From the NCBI GenBank assembly GCA_017553635.1, contig JAFZKN010000014.1, forward strand, positions 1 to 64,000: DNA of 64,000 nt. The letters run 5' to 3'. The stretch is from Treponema sp. (GTDB taxonomy: Bacteria; Spirochaetota; Spirochaetia; Treponematales; Treponemataceae). The position numbers and the translations under genes were made by a program. Under the pieces are notes generated by a model that searched no databases, had not been told where the DNA came from, and saw only the letters and a program-made list of their open reading frames with translations. Positions 16,900-25,729 of the stretch are shown piece after piece; positions within the stretch are counted from its first letter, which is position 1; each line of letters begins with the position of its first letter.

Positions 16900-17358
16900 A
16901 TGCTGAATGTAGATACAATTAAAAACGGTTTGGTAATCGATCACATCTGTGCAGGAACAGGACCAAAAATTTTCAGCTGGCTTGGACTTGAAAAAGCAAA
17001 GTTTACTGCAGCCCTTGTAATGAATGTTCCGTCAAAGACAATGGGTAAAAAAGACATCATCAAGGTCGACAACATCATCAACTTTGATTTTTCGGTTTTA
17101 GGTTTTATCGATCCAAACATTACGGTTAACATCGTTAAAGACGAAAAGATAATCAAGAAAATTAAAACTGAACTTCCATCGTGCGTAGAAAATGTTCGCA
17201 CATGTAAAAATCCAAGATGCATTACTGCAACAGAACATTATGTTCCGCAGAGATTTATTCTTGTAGATAAAGAAAAAGCTCTTTACCGCTGCGAATACTG
17301 TGACTCACTTTATAAGGCAGGTCCTCAGGCAGAGGTAGAAGATCTGTTTGAAAATTAA
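16900..17358 (+). CDS. pyrI: Aspartate carbamoyltransferase regulatory subunit
   Basis: A 152-residue regulatory chain. The N-terminal allosteric nucleotide-binding domain runs from MLNVDTIKNGLVIDHICAGTG to about residue 95. The C-terminal zinc domain has the four expected cysteines (CKNPRC, then CEYC) near residues 105-140. It should bind CTP/ATP and tune PyrB. The ATG at 16900 is preferred over TTG at 16888, because TTGGAG is the ribosome site itself. It starts 25 nt after pyrB. Confidence 0.95.
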   Translation: MLNVDTIKNGLVIDHICAGTGPKIFSWLGLEKAKFTAALVMNVPSKTMGKKDIIKVDNIINFDFSVLGFIDPNITVNIVKDEKIIKKIKTELPSCVENVRTCKNPRCITATEHYVPQRFILVDKEKALYRCEYCDSLYKAGPQAEVEDLFEN

Positions 17359-17362
17359 TTTT

Positions 17363-17397
17363 GTAATTTCGCCGGATAAAATTACAGGTGAAATTTA
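17363..17397 (+). promoter_or_regulatory. Alternative hairpins between pyrI and pyrC
   Basis: Two mutually exclusive stems can form in the RNA: GTAATTT with AAATTAC (17363-17385), and AATTTCGCC with GGTGAAATT (from 17365, ending near 17397). No T run follows either. They may tune translation or processing of pyrC; this is a prediction only. Confidence 0.35.
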
Positions 17398-17445
17398 AGC
17401 GGAACAAACTGAAACAACCGCGCATATTTTATAAGGAAGCTTGCC

Positions 17446-18855
17446 TTGCTCGTAATTTACAATGCAAATTTAGTCGATAAAAACATTTCTCAAAAAGGTT
17501 ATATTGTCTGTGACGAAGGAAAGATTATAAGCGTCAACAAAAACGACGGCGAAAAACCTGTTGACCCGGTCATCACTGGTGCAGAGCGAAAATCCGCCAC
17601 CGGTGACACGGCAGACAGCGCCGCACCTTCTAAATCTGACATCACTTATTATGACGCACAGGGCTTAACTTTAATGCCTGCATTCATCGACATGCACGCA
17701 CACTTCCGCTACCCGGGACAGCCGCAGAAAGAAGACCTGGACTCAGGGCTTGCAGCAGCAAAAAACGGCGGCTTTGGAACCCTTGTCCTTATGCCAAACA
17801 CAAACCCCGTCATCTCTTCTTACGACCAGGCAATGTCGGTAATTAACGAAGCGCGCGCGAAAAAAATGTCAAACATTTTTCAGACAGCTTCGATTACAAA
17901 GAATTTCGAAGGCCGCGATACTTCGCACATTCTAAATCTTAATCAAAATGAAATACCGGTAATAACAGAAGACGGCCACGATGTTTTAAGCTCAGACATT
18001 ATGCTCGACGGAATGAAAAAGGCCGCTTCTAAAAATATAATCGTAAGCTGTCACTGCGAGGATCCTGACCTCGCAGTTCGCGCGCGCGGGTATAGACAGA
18101 AAGCCCTTGCGTTAATGAAAGAATATAAAATTCCTGCATGGGGTGTAATTCCATCTGATGTAAAAGTTCCTCAAAATATTTTAGATGAGATTTCAAAAAA
18201 TCTTTCTGAGGCAAAAGAGCTTTTGCGTACTGCAGAAGATACTTTTACAGAGCGAAACATTCAGCTTGCACACGATGCAGATTGCAGAATCCATATCTGT
18301 CATGTAAGTACGAAAGGCGCGATTGAGTCAGTTCAGCTTGCAAAACAAAAAGGATGGAGCTGCACGTGCGAAGTAACACCGCATCACATAGCACTTACCG
18401 GAGAAAAAATTCCAGAAATACTTGCTCTTGTAAATCCGCCTTTAAGAACACAGACCGACCACGACTGTATAATTGCAGCACTTCGTGACGGAACAATCGA
18501 TACAATTTCTACAGACCATGCCCCGCACACTGCAGACGATAAGGCAGCAGGAGCTCCGGGCTTTACAGGAAGTGAAACTGCATTTGCTGTCTGCAATACT
18601 GTTCTTGTAAAACAGGAAGGCTTTTCTTTAATGCGTCTTTCTGAACTTATGTCGGCAAACGCTGCAGAAATTCTCGGACTTAAAAAAGGTCTTCTTAACG
18701 CTCAATATGATGCAGACTTTGTTCTTGTTGATCCAGATGAAAACTGGACTGTCTGTGCAAAAGATTTTGCAAGTAAAGGAAAGGCAAGTCCTTTTGAAGG
18801 AAAAACTCTTACCGGAAAAGTAAAAAAACTTTTTATCGCCGGACGCGAAATATAA
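17446..18855 (+). CDS. pyrC: Dihydroorotase
   Basis: A 469-residue amidohydrolase that closes carbamoyl aspartate to dihydroorotate. Metal-site motifs are all visible: DMHAHFRYPGQ near residue 83, VITEDGHDVL, SCHCEDPD, CRIHICHVST, TPHHIALT and STDHAPHT. It starts with TTG at 17446, supported by AAGGA 8 nt upstream. Residues ~39-67 (from NDGEKP to SKSD) are a Ser/Thr/Ala/Asp-rich stretch that looks inserted in an otherwise standard N-terminal beta-sandwich. It follows pyrI by 87 nt in the same direction. Confidence 0.94.
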   Translation: MLVIYNANLVDKNISQKGYIVCDEGKIISVNKNDGEKPVDPVITGAERKSATGDTADSAAPSKSDITYYDAQGLTLMPAFIDMHAHFRYPGQPQKEDLDSGLAAAKNGGFGTLVLMPNTNPVISSYDQAMSVINEARAKKMSNIFQTASITKNFEGRDTSHILNLNQNEIPVITEDGHDVLSSDIMLDGMKKAASKNIIVSCHCEDPDLAVRARGYRQKALALMKEYKIPAWGVIPSDVKVPQNILDEISKNLSEAKELLRTAEDTFTERNIQLAHDADCRIHICHVSTKGAIESVQLAKQKGWSCTCEVTPHHIALTGEKIPEILALVNPPLRTQTDHDCIIAALRDGTIDTISTDHAPHTADDKAAGAPGFTGSETAFAVCNTVLVKQEGFSLMRLSELMSANAAEILGLKKGLLNAQYDADFVLVDPDENWTVCAKDFASKGKASPFEGKTLTGKVKKLFIAGREI

Positions 18856-18913
18856 TTTTCACGGTCTGTACATGTAAATTCAAGTGATGAAAAATAATGT
18901 CGAAGACCAGTCA

Positions 18914-18942
18914 TAGACATTTTAATCTATTTTTGTTACTAT
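18914..18942 (+). promoter_or_regulatory. Promoter of the 4.5S RNA gene
   Basis: TAGACA (18914-18919), a 17-bp spacer and TACTAT (18937-18942). The predicted start near 18949-18951 falls just before the RNA's outer stem. Confidence 0.6.
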
Positions 18943-18950
18943 CACTTCAA

Positions 18951-19080
18951 GAAGGGTCTTTGGATGAGTCCAGGTCCTATGCAATTTGTCGCCGCAAAAC
19001 CCCGCCAGATCGGGAACGAAGCAACGGTATGCGGATGATGGATGTGCCGTAGATCACCTGGGCTCTTTCAAAGGCCTTTT
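18951..19080 (+). ncRNA. ffs: Bacterial small signal recognition particle RNA (4.5S)
   Basis: The conserved tip is visible at about 19005-19028: a GGAA tetraloop closed by C-G and G-C pairs, with CAGATC on the 5' side and GAAGCAAC on the 3' side. It aligns base for base with E. coli 4.5S CAGGTCC-GGAA-GGAAGCAGC, with compensatory changes. The outer helix GAGTCCAGGT / ACCTGGGCTC pairs with one G-U. A final stem AAAGGCC with seven T's ends transcription. The RNA binds Ffh and targets membrane proteins. Ends are approximate. Confidence 0.92.
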
Positions 19081-19097
19081 TTTAAGGATTTATTAAT

Positions 19098-19907
19098 CTA
19101 CTTTTCCTTAAGCTCAAGAACCTGTTCAAGAGGGAGCTTTACACATCTGGCAATTACTTCTGGTGATATACCTTCTTTAAGGAATTCCCTTGCGGATTCT
19201 ACAGCCTTTTCCTGAGCTCCTTCCTTTTTGCCGGCGCTGAACTGATAGCGCTGCTGGATTTCAAACTCTATAAACTGTTTTCTCCAATATGCATTGTGCT
19301 TTGCGTCTTCAACGAGATCTGAAACTTTGTCAGAAAATTTAGTCGTGCTTTCATTATTCATAACCATTTTTAAGACCCCCTTTTGTTCAGCATTTAATAT
19401 TTTATCATAGTTTTCTGCAATGAAAAAGAGTTTATAGGTACGATCGTTAAGCTTTATTTTATTATCTTCTACGCAATAGTTTTCAAACGTATACTTTGCA
19501 AGTCCCTTTTTAAAGATATCAGGAATGCAGATAAAAATTACATAGCTTGTTTTCAACTCGTTGTAGTTTTTGCCGCTGTTTAAATCATCAACATCAAGAA
19601 TGCTTTGATAATATCGTGCTCTCTCAGGGAGTTCTCCGGTATCGGTAGTCTGCATTTCAATATCAAAACTTTGTGTCGCGCCTACAGCATAAACATCGAG
19701 TCTGACTCCCTTCTTTCCATAATCAATTGCAATTTCCTCTTCCTGCCGCATTACAATATGGTCAATTTTGATTTCAAGAAGGATCTCAAGTAATTCTTTA
19801 CAGACATCAGGATTATTATGCATAACCTTGTAAAAAATGAAGTTGTTTGCAATAGTAACGTTTTGCCACTTTTCTTCGAGCGTCTGCTCCTTAACCTGGG
19901 TACTCAT
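19098..19907 (-). CDS. Rpn-family PD-(D/E)XK nuclease / putative transposase
   Basis: A 269-residue protein of the recombination-promoting nuclease family. Features are KWQNVTIANNFIFYKVM near residue 13, the nuclease core GVRLDVYAVG...FDIEMQTT near residues 70-90 (D and E-x-Q of the PD-(D/E)XK fold) and RARYYQSILD. The C-terminus ends in an AREFLKEGISPEVIARCVKLPLEQV helix typical of the family. The ATG at 19907 has a GGAGG site 7-8 nt upstream; an in-frame codon at 19970 is unlikely. The start codon lies in one arm of a perfect 15-bp inverted repeat (19900-19914 / 19971-19985). Confidence 0.85.
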   Translation of the reverse strand: MSTQVKEQTLEEKWQNVTIANNFIFYKVMHNNPDVCKELLEILLEIKIDHIVMRQEEEIAIDYGKKGVRLDVYAVGATQSFDIEMQTTDTGELPERARYYQSILDVDDLNSGKNYNELKTSYVIFICIPDIFKKGLAKYTFENYCVEDNKIKLNDRTYKLFFIAENYDKILNAEQKGVLKMVMNNESTTKFSDKVSDLVEDAKHNAYWRKQFIEFEIQQRYQFSAGKKEGAQEKAVESAREFLKEGISPEVIARCVKLPLEQVLELKEK

Positions 19908-19985
19908 ATAGTGCCTCCGAATAATCTTATTGCAGAAAATCAGATTTCCTGCACACGAAATAATTTCCATGCACTATATGAGTAC
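19900..19985 (-). promoter_or_regulatory. Inverted repeat able to sequester the Rpn start codon
   Basis: GTACTCATATAGTGC at 19900-19914 is the exact reverse complement of GCACTATATGAGTAC at 19971-19985, with 56 nt between. In a transcript starting upstream of 19985 the arms form a 15-bp stem that buries the ATG and borders the ribosome site. This could act as an off-switch for translation, or block read-through from outside promoters. Confidence 0.6.
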
Positions 19986-20140
19986 TAATTTTTTTTAAAA
20001 ATTCTCGCTTTTCTGAAAAAAAATTAAATTTTAGCCAACTTTATATGATATCCCAAGTTTATTTGAATAATATTAGCAATATGTTGAACAATAAAACGAA
20101 TCTTGTTAAATTCAGTATACAAAAAAAAGGATTTGCACAT

Positions 20141-21010
20141 ATGAAAAAAAATCTGCTGGCGGCTTCGTTTTTAGCAGCAATGACTCTCTGTTATCCTCAG
20201 GATGGCAGCAAGGAATTTAACAAAAGTTTTCTGATAAACGGAAGAACTGTAATCGTTAAAGTAAAATTAAACAGCATAACTGAATATGATGAAAACGGAA
20301 ACAGAATTCACTTTAAGGATTTTAGAATACCTATGGAATTCTGGATGAAATATGATAAAAACGGAAATGAAATTTATCTTAAGAAAAGCAATGGATATGA
20401 ATCATGGCACAAATATGATTTAAAAGGCAGAATGATTTCTTTTAAAGATTCGTTGGGTGTTAAAATCCAGAGAAAATACAACTCAAATGGAAGCATTCTG
20501 CATTATATAAGTCCACTCGATGAACACTGGACAGAGTTTAATTCTGCCGGGCAAAAAGTTTATAACAAACGTTTAAAACGTTTTTCAAAATCTAAAAAAC
20601 CTCAGTATAACGAAAAATGGTTTTACTATGATGAAAAAGGAAATTTAACCAGTACGCGTGACAGCCTTGGTTATGAATCTTCATACAAGTATGACGCAAA
20701 TAATAACAAGATTTATGAAAAGCTGGAAGACGGAACAGAATTTTTTTACGAATATGATGAAAATGGAAACCAGATATATCGAAAATCTTCTAAAGGTTTC
20801 GAAGCCTGGTTTGAATATGATAAAAAAGGAAACGTCATATACGAGAAATTTAGTGACACCAGTGAAAATTTTTATGAATACGATTTAAAAGGAAATCTTC
20901 GTTATTACAAGACAGTTAGAAATAAAGAAATAGAATCTGAAGTTTACTGCAAATATGAATTATACTCCGATGGAAAAGTTAAAACAGCTACCTTTTACAA
21001 CGGAGTATAA
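20141..21010 (+). CDS. Exported YD-repeat-like protein
   Basis: A 289-residue protein with a Sec signal peptide (MKKNLLAASFLAAMTLCYPQ). The mature part is made of about ten YD-type repeats (EYDENGN, KYDKNGNEI, KYDLKGRM, YYDEKGNL, KYDANNNK, EYDENGNQ, EYDKKGNV, EYDLKGNL), the motif found in RHS/teneurin shells. It is far too short for an RHS toxin shell and has no toxin tip. It may be a small surface or periplasmic beta-protein. The start at 20141 follows AAAAAAGGA; an earlier in-frame codon at 20045 is not used by the signal peptide. Confidence 0.72.
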   Translation: MKKNLLAASFLAAMTLCYPQDGSKEFNKSFLINGRTVIVKVKLNSITEYDENGNRIHFKDFRIPMEFWMKYDKNGNEIYLKKSNGYESWHKYDLKGRMISFKDSLGVKIQRKYNSNGSILHYISPLDEHWTEFNSAGQKVYNKRLKRFSKSKKPQYNEKWFYYDEKGNLTSTRDSLGYESSYKYDANNNKIYEKLEDGTEFFYEYDENGNQIYRKSSKGFEAWFEYDKKGNVIYEKFSDTSENFYEYDLKGNLRYYKTVRNKEIESEVYCKYELYSDGKVKTATFYNGV

Positions 21011-21013
21011 AAT

Positions 21014-23956
21014 CTATTCGTGCAATGCGTATGTAACATCCTTGTCGATTATCGAAATCATGCAGTCTGCGATTTCGGGGTCAAACTGGGTGCCTCGGTT
21101 TTTGACAAACTCTTCGCGGACTTCTGATTGCTGCATGTAATGTCTGTAGCTTCTGTTTGATGTCATCGCATCGTATGCATCTGCAACACCTATAAGTCTT
21201 GCAATGCGCGGAATCTTTTCTCCCTTCAACTTATCCGGATAACCTTTTCCATTGTAATGTTCGTGATGACTTCTCGCTCCAACTGAAATTTCGTCCATTC
21301 CGGAAATTGAAGAAAGAATCTGACTTCCGATTACAGGATGCTGTTTTACAACGTCGTATTCTTTTTCTGTAAGTTTTCCTGGCTTATTGATAATTCTATC
21401 AGGAACACCGATTTTTCCGATGTCGTGCAGCAGAGCCGCATAATATACTTTTTTCTGATACTCTTCTGAATCCCCAAGCGTTGCAGACAGCATTCTTGCA
21501 TAAATTGCAACCCTCGATGAGTGACCGTTTGTATATTTATCCTTTGCGTCAATTGTTCCTGCAAGAGCCTGGGTAATTTCGATAGAAAGTCTTTCTGTTT
21601 TTTCCTGCTCTTTTTTATAACTGTTAATCTTATGTAACGTAATAGATGTGATTATTCCTGAAATCAAAAGTACGCACAGTATTATAAACCACCATTCCTG
21701 CCATACATAAGGTCGTTTTACGATTGTAATCATTGCAGGTGTCTCGTTAATAACTTCATCACCATTTTCTGCAATTACATAAAATGTATATGTTCCAGGC
21801 TTAAGGTTTGTATAAGAAACAAATCTTGTATCAGTCCATTCAGAATAATCATTTTCAAAACCTTCAAGCTTTGTTTTAAATCTTACCTGTTCTGAAGAAA
21901 TAAAACTAATTCCCGTGTATTTAATCAAAACCCTTTTTACATTTGGAGCAAGTATTATTTTGTCATTTTTAATTTCTGTATCAACGCTGTCTACAAAAAC
22001 TTTCTGAATTTTAATTACAGGTGCAGATGAATTTGATGCATTTCTCACAGGATCAAAAATCGTAAAGCCATCAATAAGTGTGAACCACATTCTTCCAAGA
22101 TCGTCACGCATCGAAAGTGAAGTTGAAGTTACACCTCCTGATGTAATTCCATCCAGTTTGTTGTAAAACTTTGCATTAATTTTAGTTTTCTTTCCTTCGA
22201 TAATTGCGTCAATATCTTCAACCGTAATGTTAAAAAGACCGCTGTTCGAAGTTCCCCATACCTTCTGTGTATAATCAGGAAGAAGTTGAAAAATTCCGTC
22301 TGTACCAAAACCGTTTGCAGAATCAAATGAATATATTTTTCCCTGCTTGATGCAGCTTGCCCCGGAGCCTGTACATATCCACAGCTCATTTTTACGAAGT
22401 GGCGAAATTTTAAATATTACATTTCCGGCAAGTCCCGATTCTTTATTTAATGTAAGAATTATTTTTTCATTTTTTATCACAAACACACCACCACCATCTG
22501 TTCCGACCCAGACACTTCCCTCTGCATCTTCGTAAAGGCACATGATGTAATCGTTTATAAGTTTATCTCCTTTGGTTATGTTTGTTATTGTTCCGTCTTT
22601 TTTATGAATTATAGAAAGACCATTGGTTGTTCCGACATAAATATCGCCGTTAGACATTTCTTCCGCAACTCTTACTCGGTTTCCTGCAAGACCTTTTTCT
22701 TTTGTCCATGAAGTTACATTTCCATTAAGATCAATTTTTAACTGCCCGTATTTTGCATAAGTACTTACAAGAAGTGCTCCGTCTTTTGTCAAAGAGACAT
22801 GACGGATACGAATGTTTTTACACAATCTTGTAATTGAATTTTCTACAAGCAATCCATTTCTATAACAGTATAAACCGTCATCACCTGCAAGCCAGACAAC
22901 ATTTCTAAAAGTATCCTGTGCAATTGCATTGATAGTAGTAGACATAGAAGTCGTCTGAAATTTGCTGTAACTTATTTTTTCTACACCACCACAGTCAGTT
23001 GCAATCCAGATATTTTTTTCTTTATCTTCGATGATTGAAATAATGCTCTGATCTACAAGACCTGTTGTCCTGTCAAGATAGGAATAAACTCCGTCATGAA
23101 AAATCGTAATTCCATTATCAAGCGCAAACCATAAATTCTTTGCGGAATCCTGATAAATGCATGTTACAACAGTTCCTTTCTGTTCACCATGTCCTATTAC
23201 ATGAAGATTTTCTTCTGTCGGAGAAATCTTAACCGCATAATAAGGAGCAAGCCCAAACCAAAACGCACCGCTTGCTTCCTGACTTACTGTTGTAACAACA
23301 GGATTTTCTATACAGTGAATTCCATCATAGACAGAAAATTCCTGATCTGAATAAACGTAAAGTCCTTTTTCTCTTCTTGTAACAATCCAGATTCTTCCTG
23401 CCGTATCACAATAAAGCTGAGATACGATGAACATATTTCCGTCTGGAATCGTTTCAAAACCACGAGGTTTAAAAACTTCATAATCCTTTGAAATACATGC
23501 TATTCCAGATGCAGTTCCTATCCAGATATTGCCATCAAAATCTTCACACATATCCCTGATTGAATTATTCGGAAGCCCTTCGTCAACTGAAAAATGTTTT
23601 GAACCGCCGTCTTTTAAAATACATACAACGCCTTCATCATTTGAACCGATCCAGAGATTTCCTCTTGAATCTTCTATGATTGAACGTGCAGAAAGAAAAT
23701 CATATTTTTCATCAGTAAATTTGTTGAGCGTTATAAATTCAACACCATCAAAACGAACAAGACCGCCATATGTTCCGATAAAAATATAACCGTCATCATT
23801 CTGTACAATATCTGTTATAGCATTTCCAGGAAGCCCGTCTTCTGCACTCCATGAACGCATGACATAATCTGCAAAAAACGGATCTGCCTGATACTTTTGT
23901 GCAAAACATTTAAACGCAAGCAAAATAAAAACAAAAGTTAAAAAGCTCTTTTTCAT
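21014..23956 (-). CDS. Beta-propeller sensor HD-GYP c-di-GMP phosphodiesterase
   Basis: A 980-residue sensor. A signal peptide (residues 1-19) precedes two-component-regulator propeller repeats (MRSWSAEDGLPGNAITDI, then many GNLWIG/GVWVGT-type blades) filling residues ~30-660. A Y_Y_Y Ig-like domain follows, then one membrane helix near 752-775. The cytoplasmic end is HD-GYP: LLHDIGKIGVPD near 844 and HHEHYNGKGYPD near 900. It should sense a periplasmic ligand and hydrolyse c-di-GMP. Such propellers normally feed histidine kinases, so direct coupling to HD-GYP is notable. It converges with the YD-repeat gene 3 nt away. Confidence 0.9.
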   Translation of the reverse strand: MKKSFLTFVFILLAFKCFAQKYQADPFFADYVMRSWSAEDGLPGNAITDIVQNDDGYIFIGTYGGLVRFDGVEFITLNKFTDEKYDFLSARSIIEDSRGNLWIGSNDEGVVCILKDGGSKHFSVDEGLPNNSIRDMCEDFDGNIWIGTASGIACISKDYEVFKPRGFETIPDGNMFIVSQLYCDTAGRIWIVTRREKGLYVYSDQEFSVYDGIHCIENPVVTTVSQEASGAFWFGLAPYYAVKISPTEENLHVIGHGEQKGTVVTCIYQDSAKNLWFALDNGITIFHDGVYSYLDRTTGLVDQSIISIIEDKEKNIWIATDCGGVEKISYSKFQTTSMSTTINAIAQDTFRNVVWLAGDDGLYCYRNGLLVENSITRLCKNIRIRHVSLTKDGALLVSTYAKYGQLKIDLNGNVTSWTKEKGLAGNRVRVAEEMSNGDIYVGTTNGLSIIHKKDGTITNITKGDKLINDYIMCLYEDAEGSVWVGTDGGGVFVIKNEKIILTLNKESGLAGNVIFKISPLRKNELWICTGSGASCIKQGKIYSFDSANGFGTDGIFQLLPDYTQKVWGTSNSGLFNITVEDIDAIIEGKKTKINAKFYNKLDGITSGGVTSTSLSMRDDLGRMWFTLIDGFTIFDPVRNASNSSAPVIKIQKVFVDSVDTEIKNDKIILAPNVKRVLIKYTGISFISSEQVRFKTKLEGFENDYSEWTDTRFVSYTNLKPGTYTFYVIAENGDEVINETPAMITIVKRPYVWQEWWFIILCVLLISGIITSITLHKINSYKKEQEKTERLSIEITQALAGTIDAKDKYTNGHSSRVAIYARMLSATLGDSEEYQKKVYYAALLHDIGKIGVPDRIINKPGKLTEKEYDVVKQHPVIGSQILSSISGMDEISVGARSHHEHYNGKGYPDKLKGEKIPRIARLIGVADAYDAMTSNRSYRHYMQQSEVREEFVKNRGTQFDPEIADCMISIIDKDVTYALHE

Positions 23957-23986
23957 AAAACTCTCCTGTTTAAAAAACGGCTTTAT

Positions 23987-24331
23987 CTAAACACATAACA
24001 GAAACGCACCAATAATAATAAATGCAGTTCCGATAAATTTATTTACAGTCATCTTTTCTTTTAAAAGGCAGCACGAAAACAAAAGCGTCCATATGCAGGT
24101 TATCGATGTTAAAGGATACACTGTTGAATAATCAAAAAAATGCATCAGCATGATGTTTGAAACAGAACCAAGCGCATAACTTAAAATACCAATGTAAAGA
24201 ATTGGTGTCGTAAATGTCTGTTTTAAACTGAATTTTTTTACGCGGATCATCGTTTTCTTGAACAACAGAGAACCGAATGCGTTAAATGCTGTCATGAATA
24301 ATACGCCTGGAACAAGAATCAGATATTTCAT
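23987..24331 (-). CDS. EamA/SMR-like half transporter (second subunit)
   Basis: A 114-residue protein with four hydrophobic helices, the size of a single DMT/SMR-type unit and not the ten-helix EamA carrier. Recognisable DMT features are GSLLFKKTMIRV, YALGSVSNIMLM and PLTSITCIWTLLFS. Its ATG overlaps the upstream stop by 4 nt. The two small proteins are therefore made together and probably pair as a heterodimer, as ArnE/ArnF do. The substrate is unknown. Confidence 0.75.
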   Translation of the reverse strand: MKYLILVPGVLFMTAFNAFGSLLFKKTMIRVKKFSLKQTFTTPILYIGILSYALGSVSNIMLMHFFDYSTVYPLTSITCIWTLLFSCCLLKEKMTVNKFIGTAFIIIGAFLLCV

Positions 24332-24714
24332 ACAGACTCCTCATCAACAGGCATTTCATCAGTCCAGTTCACTATAGACTGCGACAAATAGAAGACTCCT
24401 GCTAATATAAGTACAATCCCAAGATATTTTGTTACTGTATGAACTTCATGCAAAAAAAATTTCCCGAGCACAAGCGAAAATACAAACCCCAGACTCAAAA
24501 TAGGCTGGAGAACAGACAGCTCTCCGAATCTGTAGGCAATAACCATAAAAAAACCATCGGCAACAAAAAGAACAACCCCGACAAACATCAGAATTATCTT
24601 TTGAGGTCCGGAAAACAAAGCACCCAGCTTCCATATAAACTGAGCAATGCTCGTTAATGCGGCAGCTATTAAAATTAATACAATGCCTAAAGGCGATGTC
24701 GCTCTTTTTTTCAT
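24328..24714 (-). CDS. EamA/SMR-like half transporter (first subunit)
   Basis: A 128-residue, four-helix protein homologous in layout to its downstream partner. It shows SIAQFIWKLGALFSG, AYRFGELSVLQPILSLGFVFSLVLG and EVHTVTKYLGIVLILAGV, typical of EamA domains. The ATG at 24714 (MKKRATSPLG) is preferred to an in-frame codon at 24759. No clear ribosome site is visible. A 47-bp palindrome lies 17 bp upstream, between this gene and hisG. Confidence 0.75.
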   Translation of the reverse strand: MKKRATSPLGIVLILIAAALTSIAQFIWKLGALFSGPQKIILMFVGVVLFVADGFFMVIAYRFGELSVLQPILSLGFVFSLVLGKFFLHEVHTVTKYLGIVLILAGVFYLSQSIVNWTDEMPVDEESV

Positions 24715-24730
24715 AGTCTGTATTACTATA

Positions 24731-24777
24731 ATTTTATAGTAGAAAACATTGAAATTCAATCTATTCTACTATAAAAT
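24731..24777. repeat. 47-bp near-perfect palindrome between divergent genes
   Basis: The outer arms ATTTTATAGTAGAA (24731-24744) and TTCTACTATAAAAT (24764-24777) are exact complements. The centre ATTGAAATTCAAT (24748-24760) is itself a palindrome. Only the 3-nt joints fail to pair. It sits in the promoter space between the half-transporter operon and hisG. It may be a double operator, a cruciform, or a small palindromic element. Confidence 0.85.
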
Positions 24778-24843
24778 CAAAATCATAAAGAAACGGTTAT
24801 TTGCCGACAATTTAATCAGATATTTTATTTACAGGAATCAAAA

Positions 24844-25716
24844 ATGGACAAATTAAAAGTACTTTTAGCCAAAGGAAGAATTTACGAATCTGTTTACTCA
24901 CTGCTTAACGATGTAGGTATTTCTATTTATCTTCCTGACAGAACATATTTTCCTACTACAAACCAGAAAGACCTGGCTTTTCAGGTAGTAAAACCTCAGA
25001 TTACAAGCCTTTTGCTTGCCCAGAATAAAGCCGATGTAGGTTTTTCCGGAAAAGACTGGGTTTTTGAAAACGGAGTTCAGGATAAAGTCGAAGAAATCAT
25101 GGACCTGGGCTTTGATCCGGTAAGAATTGTGGCTGCAATCCCGGAAACAAAGGATTTTGACAGGCTTTTAAAGAATCCTGTTACTATTGCAACTGAATAC
25201 CAGGCTTTAAGCCGCAAATGGGTAGAAGATAAGAAAATTGATGGCACTATATTCAGAACATGGGGAACAAGCGAAGGTTTTGTTCAGGACAATGACGAGG
25301 CTCTTGCCCAAATTCTCATCGATAATACTTCTACAGGCTCTTCTCTCAAGGCAAACCGCCTTAAAATAGTAGATACTCTTATGGAATCTTCTACCAGAAT
25401 GTATGCCTCTAAAGAAGCCCTGAAAGATCCTGAAAAAAAACAGAAAATCATGGAACTCAAAATGCTTTTCGAAGCCGTTCTCAACGCAAGATCACGCGTT
25501 ATGCTCGAAATGAACGTTTCTAAGGAAAATTTTGACGGTCTTATAAAGGGAATTCCTTCCATGAAAAGTCCAACTGTAAGTCCTCTTTTTGGCGACTCTG
25601 GTTATGCAGTAAAAATTGCAGTTAAGAAAAGCGAAGTTCCGACTCTTCTTCCGCAGCTTAAGAGTCTTGGAGCCACAGATATTCTCGAATACGAATTAAG
25701 AAAAGTTATGTGTTAG
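24844..25716 (+). CDS. hisG: ATP phosphoribosyltransferase (long form)
   Basis: A 290-residue enzyme for the first step of histidine synthesis (ATP + PRPP). The catalytic domain starts KVLLAKGRI and has KADVGFSGKDWVFENG and the PRPP-site region IDNTSTGSSLKANRL near residues 159-173. The last ~75 residues (GIPSMKSPTVSPLFGDSGYAVKIAV, SLGATDILEYELRKVM) are the HisG_C regulatory domain of long-form enzymes, which bind histidine and do not need HisZ. It is followed after 13 nt by hisB. Confidence 0.94.
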   Translation: MDKLKVLLAKGRIYESVYSLLNDVGISIYLPDRTYFPTTNQKDLAFQVVKPQITSLLLAQNKADVGFSGKDWVFENGVQDKVEEIMDLGFDPVRIVAAIPETKDFDRLLKNPVTIATEYQALSRKWVEDKKIDGTIFRTWGTSEGFVQDNDEALAQILIDNTSTGSSLKANRLKIVDTLMESSTRMYASKEALKDPEKKQKIMELKMLFEAVLNARSRVMLEMNVSKENFDGLIKGIPSMKSPTVSPLFGDSGYAVKIAVKKSEVPTLLPQLKSLGATDILEYELRKVMC

Positions 25717-25729
25717 GAGGAATCGTCCG

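Noticed and set aside
18951..19080. The structured RNA after pyrC as a tmRNA or riboswitch
   Set aside because: The GGAA tetraloop with its flanking asymmetric loop and the length fit SRP RNA; no tag frame or downstream gene on that strand is present.
20141..21010. The YD-repeat protein as an RHS/polymorphic toxin
   Set aside because: It is too short, with no toxin tip, no immunity gene and no secretion partner nearby.
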